Shown: positions 18,193 to 26,137 of the stretch, one piece after another
Numbering within the stretch: position 1 is the first letter of the stretch
Layout: each line of letters opens with the position of its first letter
NCBI RefSeq assembly: GCF_034259205.1
Contig: NZ_CP139487.1
Coordinates: forward strand, 3,782,001 to 3,846,000
Source: Peredibacter starrii
Lineage (GTDB): Bacteria > Bdellovibrionota > Bacteriovoracia > Bacteriovoracales > Bacteriovoracaceae
Length of the DNA stretch: 64,000 nt
Reading direction: 5' to 3'
Notes under the pieces: generated by a model
Told to the model about the DNA's origin: nothing
Seen by the model: the letters and a program-made list of their open reading frames with translations, nothing else
The model's database searches: none
Made by a program: the position numbers and the translations under genes

Positions 18193-20814
18193 ATGAAGCT
18201 CCTATCACAGGCCCTAATTTGGCTCGCAGTTATCAATCTTTCCGGTTGTGGAAAGATCACTGCTTCATTGACTGGTGGAGCACTGACCAGTTCTGCTCAA
18301 GTCTTCCCTATTGGTAACAAATTAAAAACTCCGCTCTTAAAAGATGCGACGATTATGGCGGATCAAAATGGCCAGATCGTTTTGACCGATACAGCTAATA
18401 ATCAAATGTTGGTCATTACTGAGGATGGTCAATTAACTAGTACCATCACAGGCACTGGAAATTTGATTGGACTCTCACTCGATTTATCAGGCTTAAGTTT
18501 GATTGCCTTTGATAAAACAACCTCGTCCATAAAGCGATATACTGCCGCTGGAGCAAATACTCAGACCTTCGGTTCGGCCGGCTCGCCAGTCACTATCAAT
18601 TATCAACCAATGGGAGTAGAAGAGGCCGCTGGTTATTATTACGTCTCCGATCAGTTGAACAACAAAATTCACAAATACGATTCACACGGTATTTACATGA
18701 CGAGCTTTGGGACTGGTGTTCAAGGTTCGGCCAATGGCCAATTTTATCTTCCGAGAAGTTTGAAAGTAGACATCGCAGGTAACATCTACATCGCTGACAT
18801 GCTTAATAGTCGCGTCCAGAAGTTTAATGCTGCCGGTTTGCATATACTCTCTTTCGGTAGCTACGGCTCAGGTAACGGCCAATTTGTTGAGCCTGTTAGC
18901 GTAGAAGTGGATGAAGGGAATGGAAATATCTATGTAACCGATTCTGGGAACGACCGCATTCAGGTTTTTGATTCTACCGGTACCTATGTTTCTCAATTTG
19001 GAGCAAGCGGTTCGGCCAATGGTCAATTAGACCTTCCCACTGGTATTCATTTTTCACCAACTTCAATTTTTGTGGCAGATGCAAATAACGGAAGAGTTCA
19101 AGAATTTGATTACTCTTGGGTACATCAAGCAAACTATGGAGCTCCAGGAACTGGTAACGGCCAGTTTTCATTCCCAGTTGAAGTGGCAACTGATGGATTA
19201 AATAACGTCTACGTCTCTGATTATAATAATTCCAACGTGCAAGTCTTTGATGAATTCGGAGCCTTCCAATATTCAGTTGGAGGAGATGGAACGAATCCGG
19301 ATCAGATGAATGAAACCGGTGGTGTTGATCTCGACCCACTTGGAAACATCTATGCTGCGGATGTTGGGAATGGTGAAGTCAAAAAATTTAACTCTTCTGG
19401 AGTCATTAAATATTTCGAACGTCCTCATACAGATCAGGCCACCGGCAAATTTTTGAATGCCTCCGATACCTGGGTTGATGGAGCAGGAAATATTTACGTC
19501 TTAGATAAAGGAAACTACCGCGTTCAAATCTTCGATTCGGCCGGTGTTTATCAAAAACGTTTTGGCCGCCAGGGAACTCTCGACTCTCAATTCTCAAATC
19601 CAAAATCTATTGCCGTCGATGGTTCTGGAAACATCTATGTAACCGATGGCAACAGAGTGAAAAAATTTGATCCAGATGGTGAGCCGATCCTTGCTTGGGG
19701 TACGACTGGTTCTGCCAATGGAGAATTTAATGGCGCTGGCGACATCATGATTGATGCCTCTGGAAATGTCTGGGTTGCAGACGAGAATAACGGACGAGTA
19801 CAAAAATTTGATACTTCCGGAAACTTCATCAATAAAGTTGGAGATTCAGGCTTCGCCAATGAACGTCTGAGTAAACCGACTTCTATCACTCTCGGTTATG
19901 GAAATGTCATGCATGTTTTCGATTCTACTAAACTTGAAATTTTTACTTTCGGTACGGTTGATTATGGTCTCGAAAGAAAGATTCAAAGCTTAAACAAGCA
20001 AGATGGCTCACTCTCTGGTCCGAATGGAGTTGCTTTTGATTCGACCGGCAACATCTACGTCGCTGATACTGACAACCATCGTATTCAAAAATTCAATTCA
20101 AGTGGAGTTCATGTCCAGGATATTGGCTCGTTTGGAAGTGGTGACGGAGAATTCAATAAACCGTCAGATATTGCCATAAACTCAAATGACGAAATTATTG
20201 TGATAGATGCTGTTAACAATCGTGTTCAACGCCTATCAACTGATGGGACCTTTATTGGCAAGTTTGGTACGGCAGGAACTGGTAATGGAGAATTTGATTT
20301 GCCCCTTCAGCTGGAGATAGATGCCAGCGATAATATTTACGTTGCCGATACCTACAATCACCGCGTTCAAAAATTTGATAGCTCGGGAACATACCTTTCT
20401 CAATTTGGAGGCTGGGGTTCAGCGAATGGCGATCTTAAAGAGCCAGGTGGTATTGCATTTGATGCTCTTGGAAATGTCTACGTTGCTGACTCAGGAAACA
20501 AACGAGTTCAGAAATTTGATTCTACCGGAGCTTACGTCGATCAATTTGCACCAGCAAGTTTTGAAGAAATCACTGACGTCGCCGTGGATTCATCCGGAAA
20601 CATTTACGTTACAGACTCGGCCAATATCAATGTCCAAAAGTTCAACTCGAGCTTTGCTCCGGTCCTCTCATTCGGAACTCCAGGCACGAATTATAATCAA
20701 TTTGGTAAACCGGTACGTGTGGATGTGGACGCCAGCGGAAATGTCTATGTCGTCGACACTGGAATGGCCCGCGTTCTAAAATTTAGCTCTACTGGCACTC
20801 CTCTCACGAAATAA
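18193..20814 (+). CDS. NHL-repeat lipoprotein (beta-propeller)
   Basis: 873 residues. The signal MKLLSQALIWLAVINLSGC ends in the lipobox LSGC, so the mature protein is lipid anchored. Nearly the whole chain is tandem NHL repeats of about 45-47 residues with the core pattern GNIYVAD...N.RVQKFDSSG.Y...FG..G..NGQF..P..I.VD. By eye there are at least 15 units, enough for two or more six-bladed propellers. Repeats in the middle (GNIYVADTDNHRIQKFNSSG, GNVYVADSGNKRVQKFDSTG) are nearly identical, suggesting duplication. NHL propellers bind proteins or other ligands; the surface location suggests a binding or adhesion role. No catalytic domain is fused. tRNA-Leu follows 67 nt downstream. Confidence 0.9.
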   Translation: MKLLSQALIWLAVINLSGCGKITASLTGGALTSSAQVFPIGNKLKTPLLKDATIMADQNGQIVLTDTANNQMLVITEDGQLTSTITGTGNLIGLSLDLSGLSLIAFDKTTSSIKRYTAAGANTQTFGSAGSPVTINYQPMGVEEAAGYYYVSDQLNNKIHKYDSHGIYMTSFGTGVQGSANGQFYLPRSLKVDIAGNIYIADMLNSRVQKFNAAGLHILSFGSYGSGNGQFVEPVSVEVDEGNGNIYVTDSGNDRIQVFDSTGTYVSQFGASGSANGQLDLPTGIHFSPTSIFVADANNGRVQEFDYSWVHQANYGAPGTGNGQFSFPVEVATDGLNNVYVSDYNNSNVQVFDEFGAFQYSVGGDGTNPDQMNETGGVDLDPLGNIYAADVGNGEVKKFNSSGVIKYFERPHTDQATGKFLNASDTWVDGAGNIYVLDKGNYRVQIFDSAGVYQKRFGRQGTLDSQFSNPKSIAVDGSGNIYVTDGNRVKKFDPDGEPILAWGTTGSANGEFNGAGDIMIDASGNVWVADENNGRVQKFDTSGNFINKVGDSGFANERLSKPTSITLGYGNVMHVFDSTKLEIFTFGTVDYGLERKIQSLNKQDGSLSGPNGVAFDSTGNIYVADTDNHRIQKFNSSGVHVQDIGSFGSGDGEFNKPSDIAINSNDEIIVIDAVNNRVQRLSTDGTFIGKFGTAGTGNGEFDLPLQLEIDASDNIYVADTYNHRVQKFDSSGTYLSQFGGWGSANGDLKEPGGIAFDALGNVYVADSGNKRVQKFDSTGAYVDQFAPASFEEITDVAVDSSGNIYVTDSANINVQKFNSSFAPVLSFGTPGTNYNQFGKPVRVDVDASGNVYVVDTGMARVLKFSSTGTPLTK

Positions 20815-20881
20815 TTCGCCTTTCCTGCGCCGCATCTCATTGACACAAAAGACCCCAATCAATAGAATCGTTAGTCTGTGT

Positions 20882-20967
20882 GGCTTCCTGACGGAATGGT
20901 AGACGTAGCGGATTCAAAATCCGCCGTTGGCAACAACGTCCGAGTTCGAGTCTCGGGGGAGCCACCA
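20882..20967 (+). tRNA. tRNA-Leu (anticodon CAA)
   Basis: The acceptor arms GGCTTCC and GGGAGCC pair over 7 bp, with discriminator A and an encoded CCA. The anticodon stem GCGGA/TCCGC carries loop TTCAAAA, so the anticodon is CAA, reading UUG. The long variable arm (CGTTGGCAACAACG) is the class II feature of Leu tRNAs, and the T arm CCGAG-TTCGAGT-CTCGG is canonical. Confidence 0.95.
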
Positions 20968-20984
20968 CTTAAAAATGAAATAAG

Positions 20985-21010
20985 AAGGACCTGCAAAGGT
21001 CCTTTTTTAT
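20985..21010 (+). terminator. Rho-independent terminator after tRNA-Leu
   Basis: Stem AAGGACC / GGTCCTT with a 6-base loop (TGCAAA), followed by a T run. It sits 18 bases after the tRNA and before the convergent gene ending at 21017. Confidence 0.85.
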
Positions 21011-21016
21011 TTTCTG

Positions 21017-21541
21017 CTATCTAGGCAACTTCATGGCCAGCTCAAAAACTTCTGATGAAATTTCTGCATCTGTCACGGACATGGGAATATTCCACAGGGG
21101 AACCTGACTTAGAATTTTATTTAAGCACATTGCTCTGATCGAAGTAGCTATCTCTTGATCCACGGCACACTTCTTAAAGAAATTCATAGCATCTAATCTT
21201 TTTTTGGGTTCCCTTTCCGCTTCATCATAAACTTTACCGATGAGCCCTCCACCTTCAAGTATGATCTCCGGAGTGTGATGAACTTCTTCTGCTGTTAAGT
21301 TTTTCAAATCACCCATGGTTGGAAGTTTTTTTAAATGACGGTCCAACTCATCTTGAAAATCAGATTGATCATCATTAACAACCGGTTTTGTCTCATCTAC
21401 TCCAAGGTCGATGGGTTTTGACTGCACTGAAAGAGAGCTATGATTTACCTGCCCATCAATTTTTTCAGTTGTCCCCGACATCGATTTCAAAACGATGATG
21501 GATACAAAAATCAAAGTTATGATAATTAGTTTCTTTCTCAT
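21017..21541 (-). CDS. Hypothetical protein with N-terminal membrane anchor
   Basis: 174 residues. MRKKLIIITLIFVSIIVLKS is an anchor or signal without a clear cleavage site. The rest is acidic and polar, with a helical C-terminal half containing two Cys (KKCAVDQ and IRAMCLNKIL). Its start overlaps the stop of the preceding HExxH protein gene by one base (21541), so the two are co-translated. No family recognised. Because it is coupled to a predicted secreted peptidase, it may be an accessory, inhibitor or substrate of that protein; this is inference. Confidence 0.65.
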   Translation of the reverse strand: MRKKLIIITLIFVSIIVLKSMSGTTEKIDGQVNHSSLSVQSKPIDLGVDETKPVVNDDQSDFQDELDRHLKKLPTMGDLKNLTAEEVHHTPEIILEGGGLIGKVYDEAEREPKKRLDAMNFFKKCAVDQEIATSIRAMCLNKILSQVPLWNIPMSVTDAEISSEVFELAMKLPR

Positions 21542-22635
21542 TATTTTCTTAGAGAAGCATTCATCAGTTTGGATGTTTCTTCCACCGATGCTTCTTTGAA
21601 ACTTCCTTCTGGTTTCGGATCCATCGCTTTTGCAAACGCTGGAGTTTTCAGTTCTTTAAGTTGATCTTCGCTTTCCTTTTTCTTTGCTCTCATCCGTTCT
21701 AATTCTTGAACATAAGCTGGCACCGGATTTTTGGCGAGGTAGCCAACATAAAAATCTATCACTTGTTGATAAGTAGCAATTTCGGCCAACAGTTCTGCTT
21801 CAGTTTTAACATGGGATCTCACTATCACTCGGCCATAAGCATCCGCAATCGCGGCAGTCAGTTTGCCTTTATCTTCATTTGAACAAGTTTTACAATTCAG
21901 TAACATTGTCTTAGTCGCCACTGCCTCAAGTGAATAAGAACCGTTACTATAAGGCTCGCAGGCCTCTAAGCCGGACAATACGTGTCCTGAAGGACAAGGG
22001 GCGTGAATAAAGCCAATATGCTCAGAGTGACCGTCTCCATGACGGGCCTCATGGAAAATCGTTCCAAGTCTTTTAATGGTATTTGCTTCAGAGAGTGGCT
22101 CTTTATTGACGAGTAGTCTTTCCAGGAAAAGTCCTTCACCTACCTGAATAATACCGGCACGTGGAGAGGTAGCGTAAACGGTCCCATCATCGAGGCGTAG
22201 TCCCATTAAAGTTTTCTCTTTTTTACCAGCGACATAAAGCTCGGCCGCCATGTTGTACATAATCATCACGCCCCAGAATTGAGCGTTCCCATTGGCTACC
22301 GAGGGAGGCAGAGGGGTCGAAGGAAAGACATGTCCCTTCTGTTTAACAATGTTCTTCCCTCTTGGGTCATAGGATTGTCCGAGGACATATTTCACACGGT
22401 TGTAAATCCAGTTATACATGTTAGGCCCATCTACTTTTGAGAGATTAGCCATGGTTTTAAACTGGGGATCAGTCTCATTAATTGGATTTTTGTAAAGATA
22501 AGAGATGTCTTGTTTAAGGGTCCTGACTTGTGAAGCAGGTAGAGAAGAATGAAAATCAATGCCACCAAATTTTTCCCCCGCTGTTGCAGCAAAAGATAGG
22601 GTCAGAACACATGCTATTAAGGCGACTCTTCTCAT
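21541..22635 (-). CDS. Secreted protein with an HExxH zinc-metallopeptidase-like motif
   Basis: 364 residues. MRRVALIACVLTLSFAATAG is a Sec signal. HEARH at 195-199 fits HExxH and is followed by a His-rich stretch (GDGHSEHIGFIH, 200-211) and a cysteine pair (APCPSGHVLSGLEACE). A further CKTC lies at about residue 250. The C-terminal 100 residues are charged and helical. The motif, the secretion signal and the His/Cys cluster make a metal-dependent secreted peptidase plausible, but no named family was recognised. GAGGAA precedes the start. It is the first gene of a two-gene unit with the anchored protein ending at 21017. Confidence 0.7.
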   Translation of the reverse strand: MRRVALIACVLTLSFAATAGEKFGGIDFHSSLPASQVRTLKQDISYLYKNPINETDPQFKTMANLSKVDGPNMYNWIYNRVKYVLGQSYDPRGKNIVKQKGHVFPSTPLPPSVANGNAQFWGVMIMYNMAAELYVAGKKEKTLMGLRLDDGTVYATSPRAGIIQVGEGLFLERLLVNKEPLSEANTIKRLGTIFHEARHGDGHSEHIGFIHAPCPSGHVLSGLEACEPYSNGSYSLEAVATKTMLLNCKTCSNEDKGKLTAAIADAYGRVIVRSHVKTEAELLAEIATYQQVIDFYVGYLAKNPVPAYVQELERMRAKKKESEDQLKELKTPAFAKAMDPKPEGSFKEASVEETSKLMNASLRK

Positions 22636-22856
22636 AACTATTCCTCAGTATTCGTTATGCTTTCAATTTAACAGATACCGCCATACCGAGATTAATTTAA
22701 ACTTAAGGTCAGTAATTTATTCATAATCATTGATTAAATTTGATTTTTTTGAGTGATAAAGATCATTAACTAACAGTTAACTATAATGAAAATCATTTCA
22801 CTTTTTATTAACTATCCCCTCGGATAGCTTTTAAGCAACCAACAAAAGGGGTTTAA

Positions 22857-23213
22857 ATGAAGTTTTTTATCACATTTCTATTATTTATCAGTCAGGCCCA
22901 GGCCATGGAGATCTACCTCCTGGACACCAAAATCAACAATACGGTCTTTAAGGACCTCATGATCGTGAATTCCATCAAAACTCCCAAGCTCGAAGGGACT
23001 GTCACCGTTCCCGGCCAATTCACCACTAAAATGCTGACGGTAAAGCACGATCGAAAGCTCATCACTTTTGATATTTCCACCATCGAGAATGGCTCCCCTC
23101 TTAAGGCAAGCTATCAGTTGAGATCAGTTAACGATTTTCAAAATCTCGATGGCGAACTCACCATCGAAAACCAGCGCTATTCAATTGTTGGGAAGAGGAT
23201 TTATGCAGAATAA
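22857..23213 (+). CDS. Small secreted hypothetical protein
   Basis: 118 residues with signal peptide MKFFITFLLFISQAQA, cut before MEIYLLDTK. The mature 100 residues are rich in beta-prone residues and have no Cys. AAAGGGG precedes the ATG. The 3' end overlaps the start of the nitroreductase gene by 11 bases, so the two may be co-transcribed. Not recognised. In the 220-bp upstream gap, an inverted repeat TTAACT-AAC-AGTTAA (22766-22780) sits just before TATAAT (22782-22787), a possible promoter and operator. Confidence 0.7.
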   Translation: MKFFITFLLFISQAQAMEIYLLDTKINNTVFKDLMIVNSIKTPKLEGTVTVPGQFTTKMLTVKHDRKLITFDISTIENGSPLKASYQLRSVNDFQNLDGELTIENQRYSIVGKRIYAE

Positions 23214-23988
23214 AATCTTTGAAGGAATTGCAAGTCATCGCTCTATTAGAAAATATAAGGACCAAGAAGTCTCAGATGATATCATTCACCAGATCGCTGA
23301 GACCGCCATGAATGCATCCTCATCCGGGAACATGCAGAGTTACAGCATAATCGTGACCAAAGATAAAAAACTTCGAAAGAAACTTTATCCTCTGCATTTT
23401 AAACAAAGCATGGTCTTAGATGCTCCTGTCTTGATTACCTTCTGCGCGGACTTTAATCGTATGCGAAAGTGGGTAAGACAGAATCGGGCCCCAATGAACT
23501 TTGATAATTATATGAGCTTTATGATCGCAAGCATTGATGCAACCTTGGTAGCTCAGAACTTTGCCCTCTTGGCGGAATCTGTTGGTCTTGGAATTTGTTT
23601 CATGGGCACTACTCTCGCTAATGCTCATGAGATAGGACGGGTCTTAAATTGTCCTGCCAATGTAGTGCCGGTGGTGGGCTTTTCATTGGGATATCCAGAC
23701 GAAGCACCTGAAGTGAGAAAGCGCCTTCCCCTTTCAGGTGTGATTCATCAGGAGAAATACCAGGACTACACACCAGAACAAGTTGGTGAGATTTATCAAG
23801 AGCGAGAAACACTCGGGATGAAACGCTATTCAGAAGTGCCTGAGTTAAAAAAGATGATGAAAAAACATCGTGCCACAAACTTGGCAGAGGTATATACGAA
23901 AGTAAAATATACCAGAGAGTCTCACATTACCTACTCGCAAAATGTGCTTACCTATTTAAGTGAACAGAACTTTATGAATCACTCGTAG
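23203..23988 (+). CDS. NfsA-type nitroreductase / flavin reductase
   Basis: 261 residues from the ATG at 23203, chosen because GAAGAGGA lies just upstream and the protein then begins MQNKIFEGIASHRSIRKYKD, the standard HRSIR FMN-binding start of the family. Further matches: ASSSGNMQSYSIIV, SIDATLVAQNFALLAESVGLGICFMG and VPVVGFSLGYPDEAPEVRKRLPLSGVIH, the last typical of NfsA/FRP NADPH-nitroreductases. These enzymes reduce quinones, nitro compounds or flavins with NAD(P)H. It overlaps the upstream secreted protein by 11 bases and the convergent DUF72 gene by 10. Confidence 0.9.
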   Translation: MQNKIFEGIASHRSIRKYKDQEVSDDIIHQIAETAMNASSSGNMQSYSIIVTKDKKLRKKLYPLHFKQSMVLDAPVLITFCADFNRMRKWVRQNRAPMNFDNYMSFMIASIDATLVAQNFALLAESVGLGICFMGTTLANAHEIGRVLNCPANVVPVVGFSLGYPDEAPEVRKRLPLSGVIHQEKYQDYTPEQVGEIYQERETLGMKRYSEVPELKKMMKKHRATNLAEVYTKVKYTRESHITYSQNVLTYLSEQNFMNHS

Positions 23989-24881
23989 TTAAAGAGATCT
24001 CTTTCTTCTTCAATGGTGAAGTTAGGTACATCAGGGAATCCTTCGCCATTAAAGATTTCTTCCGCCATTTGAGCGAACTCGATGGTGTGAGTATCTGCTT
24101 CTTGGTGTAGAAAGAGAAAGGTTTCCTGAAGTCCCATTTGCGCCCAAGAATTTAATCTCTCTGCCCAATCATACAATCGAATCTCATCACTTGGATCAAG
24201 ATCATTTCCAATCAGACGGATCATGGTCCAGGGCGCGGAGACTGAACTATGAAGCACATCTCTTCTCCCTGCCACATCTGTAATCACCAGACCTATGTTC
24301 TTTTTATTAAGATAATCAGTAAGGGCCGGAAGAATTTTACCATTTTCAAACCAGCTAGGATGACGAAGCTCCAACGAGAGCCTAAAGTCACTGGGCCAAT
24401 TCTCTAAAAATTTGAATAAGAGAACCTTATCGGTATAAGAAAACTGTTCGTGAAACTGCACAAAGCAAGGTCCAAGATTCTTTCCATAGTACGGAAGTGT
24501 GTCCAACCAGGAATTGAGAAGTGGTTTATCCACCATGCCAACTCTGTTATGTGAAATATCTTTGAAGAGCTTTGGGCAAAAGAGGAAATCCTCAGGAACC
24601 TGCGAGGTCCATTCTTTGACAGTCGCTTCATCTGGAATACGATAATGAGTGGTATTGAGCTCAATGCTGTTAAAGTTTCGGGAATAGTAATAAAGAAACT
24701 TTTCCGGTGGAGTCTTAGCTGGATAGATCTTCCCTACCCAATGCTTATTTCCCCAGGCAGGAGAGCCGAAGTATAGCTTATGATCTTTCTGGGCCGTTAA
24801 TAAACGACCAGCATTCTTGGGATCATCTGAAGGCATGTGCCAGTCAACTAATGAGATATCTTCTAATTTACCGAATTCCAT
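23979..24881 (-). CDS. DUF72 (YecE-like) family protein
   Basis: 300 residues. DUF72 signatures: LYFGSPAWGNKHWVGKIYP near the start, YSRNFNSIELNTTHYRIP, DFLFCPKLFKDISHNR, LGPCFVQFHEQFSY and LRHPSWFENGK. The family adopts a TIM-barrel-like fold of unknown activity. The 3' end overlaps the nitroreductase by 10 bp. Upstream, TACTAT is seven bases before the ATG with no Shine-Dalgarno, so the mRNA may be leaderless. The promoter region is shared with the divergent fluoride riboswitch/crcB. Confidence 0.88.
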   Translation of the reverse strand: MEFGKLEDISLVDWHMPSDDPKNAGRLLTAQKDHKLYFGSPAWGNKHWVGKIYPAKTPPEKFLYYYSRNFNSIELNTTHYRIPDEATVKEWTSQVPEDFLFCPKLFKDISHNRVGMVDKPLLNSWLDTLPYYGKNLGPCFVQFHEQFSYTDKVLLFKFLENWPSDFRLSLELRHPSWFENGKILPALTDYLNKKNIGLVITDVAGRRDVLHSSVSAPWTMIRLIGNDLDPSDEIRLYDWAERLNSWAQMGLQETFLFLHQEADTHTIEFAQMAEEIFNGEGFPDVPNFTIEEERDLFNYE

Positions 24882-24888
24882 AGATTCG

Positions 24889-24894
24889 ATAGTA
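24889..24894 (-). promoter_or_regulatory. -10 TACTAT placed for a leaderless transcript of the DUF72 gene
   Basis: On the minus strand TACTAT is followed by CGAATCT and the ATG at 24881. There is no ribosome-binding site. The -35 match is weak. Confidence 0.4.
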
Positions 24895-24932
24895 AAATGA
24901 TCGAATTGAAAATTCCATCACAAGTTGCTATG

Positions 24933-25016
24933 CTGGGAGAACGGCAATGGAGTCTGCCTTATAACCGCCCTAGTGCTAATGACTCCTACTAAACGAGACT
25001 TGCTCATAGTAGGAGG
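24933..25016 (+). promoter_or_regulatory. Fluoride (crcB-motif) riboswitch with translational expression platform
   Basis: The segment contains the crcB RNA signature: a 5' GGGAG (24935-24939), a GGC...GCC hairpin, AACCGCC (24963-24969) and GCTAATGACTCCTAC (24975-24989), close to the consensus GCUGAUGACxCCUAC. In the folded aptamer the ACTCC arm pairs with the 5' GGAG. Without ligand the same bases, CTCCTACTA (24983-24991), can pair perfectly with TAGTAGGAG (25007-25015), which holds the AGGAGG ribosome-binding site of crcB. So fluoride binding would free the ribosome-binding site. Position immediately upstream of crcB confirms the call. Confidence 0.9.
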
Positions 25017-25020
25017 ATGT

Positions 25021-25386
25021 ATGGATATTTTATTAGTTGGTTTAGCAGGAAGCTTAGGTGCCATTGGCCGTTATCTCATTTATCAAATTGAACGTTCTTT
25101 TCCCCCACACAATTTTCCTTTCGCCACACTATTCATAAACCTGGTTGGATGTTTTATTGCCGGTCTCGTTCTAGGTTTTGCAACAAAAGCACTTCCCCAT
25201 CAAAAGCATCACTTCATGCTATTTTCGATTGGCTTTGTAGGATCATTTACGACGTTTTCGACCTTGACAGTAGAAACGCTTCAACTCGCACAACATAGTT
25301 TTCCATTGGCGGCCATTGCCAATGTACTGTTGAATTTTATTTTAGGAGTTCTACTGGTGTGGATCGGACAATCGATCACGATTTAG
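25021..25386 (+). CDS. crcB: Fluoride efflux channel CrcB/Fluc
   Basis: 121 residues from the ATG at 25021, 4 bases after AGGAGG; longer readings into the riboswitch are not credible. Four transmembrane helices are evident. Family motifs: GSLGAIGRYLIY (about 10-21), PFATLFINLVGCFIAGL (about 34-50) with the conserved Asn, and GFVGSFTTFSTLTVET (about 73-88) with the GxxGxxTTFSTF signature that lines the pore. Fluc channels work as dual-topology dimers to expel fluoride. Control by the upstream fluoride riboswitch is expected. Confidence 0.97.
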   Translation: MDILLVGLAGSLGAIGRYLIYQIERSFPPHNFPFATLFINLVGCFIAGLVLGFATKALPHQKHHFMLFSIGFVGSFTTFSTLTVETLQLAQHSFPLAAIANVLLNFILGVLLVWIGQSITI

Positions 25387-25408
25387 ATGATTTCAAGGGT
25401 AGACGATC

Positions 25409-26137
25409 CTATAGACCCGAGTACCAGTCATATCCACGCTCGGCCCAGTAATCAGGTGGTCTTGAGTCCGAGAAAAATATCCGGCCTATGCGTTTTAAGC
25501 TCTTAATACCGTATTTAATGGGAATAATGAGTCGAATGGGCGCTCCGTTTTCAAGAGACAGTGGTGCCTCGTTCATTTCATAGGCCAGAACGGTTTGTTC
25601 ATGCATCATGGATTCCATATCAATGGAAACATAATATTTACCATCAGGTGTCTCTAGGCCAACATATTGGTAGTAAGTGCCGTCGGCTTTTTTCCCCAAA
25701 TCATAATACTTCATGAAATCTGAAAACCTTGCCCCAGCATAATGGGTCTCCTCACTCCATCCTTCGATACAGCGAAAGTCAGTGGAGTAACTGGACTTTG
25801 AAATGAGATGAAACATTCCCAAAGGCAATTTTAGTTCTTTATTTCCACTCTCCACAGTTACGACATAATTTTTAAGATCGACTGGCGACTCGAGGCCCAG
25901 CATTCCGTTGACTCTGGGAGCTTTGCCTTTAGGTGGTTTAGGTTTCTTGACTGACATCCGTCTGGCGGAAGAAAGAATCGACCACACCTTTTCATTCCAC
26001 ATAAAAGAATGGCGAAGCGCAGATGGGGCCCCATCTATTTTAGGACCTTTTTGAATATAGTTAAAGGTCGTAAAAAAACCTACAACTAAAACAAGACCAA
26101 CAATGAGTGAAATCAAAAGTCTTTTATTCAATCTCAT
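25409..26137 (-). CDS. Membrane-anchored molybdopterin-dependent oxidoreductase (SUOX/MsrP fold)
   Basis: 242 residues from the ATG at 26137. An N-terminal anchor (about 6-25) precedes an oxidoreductase molybdopterin-binding domain; the segment TDFRCIEGWSEETHYAGARFSDFM contains the Cys that ligates Mo in the sulfite oxidase/MsrP fold, and YQYVGLETPDGKYYVSIDMESMM and APLSLENGAPIRLIIPIKYGIKSLKRI are also typical. It overlaps the 3' end of the cytochrome b gene, as in MsrP-MsrQ-like pairs that move electrons from quinols to a periplasmic Mo enzyme. Oddly, the anchor begins MRLNKRLL and has no twin-arginine motif, although most exported Mo enzymes use Tat. Substrate unknown. Confidence 0.85.
   Translation of the reverse strand: MRLNKRLLISLIVGLVLVVGFFTTFNYIQKGPKIDGAPSALRHSFMWNEKVWSILSSARRMSVKKPKPPKGKAPRVNGMLGLESPVDLKNYVVTVESGNKELKLPLGMFHLISKSSYSTDFRCIEGWSEETHYAGARFSDFMKYYDLGKKADGTYYQYVGLETPDGKYYVSIDMESMMHEQTVLAYEMNEAPLSLENGAPIRLIIPIKYGIKSLKRIGRIFFSDSRPPDYWAERGYDWYSGL

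Noticed and set aside
20321-20779. 152-codon alternate frame inside the NHL gene
   Set aside because: A by-product of repeated codons; the NHL frame continues unbroken through it.
22766-22787. Operator-like inverted repeat TTAACT-AAC-AGTTAA beside TATAAT
   Set aside because: The repeat is short and AT-rich, no -35 pairs with the TATAAT, and no regulator is adjacent; it is mentioned only under the gene.
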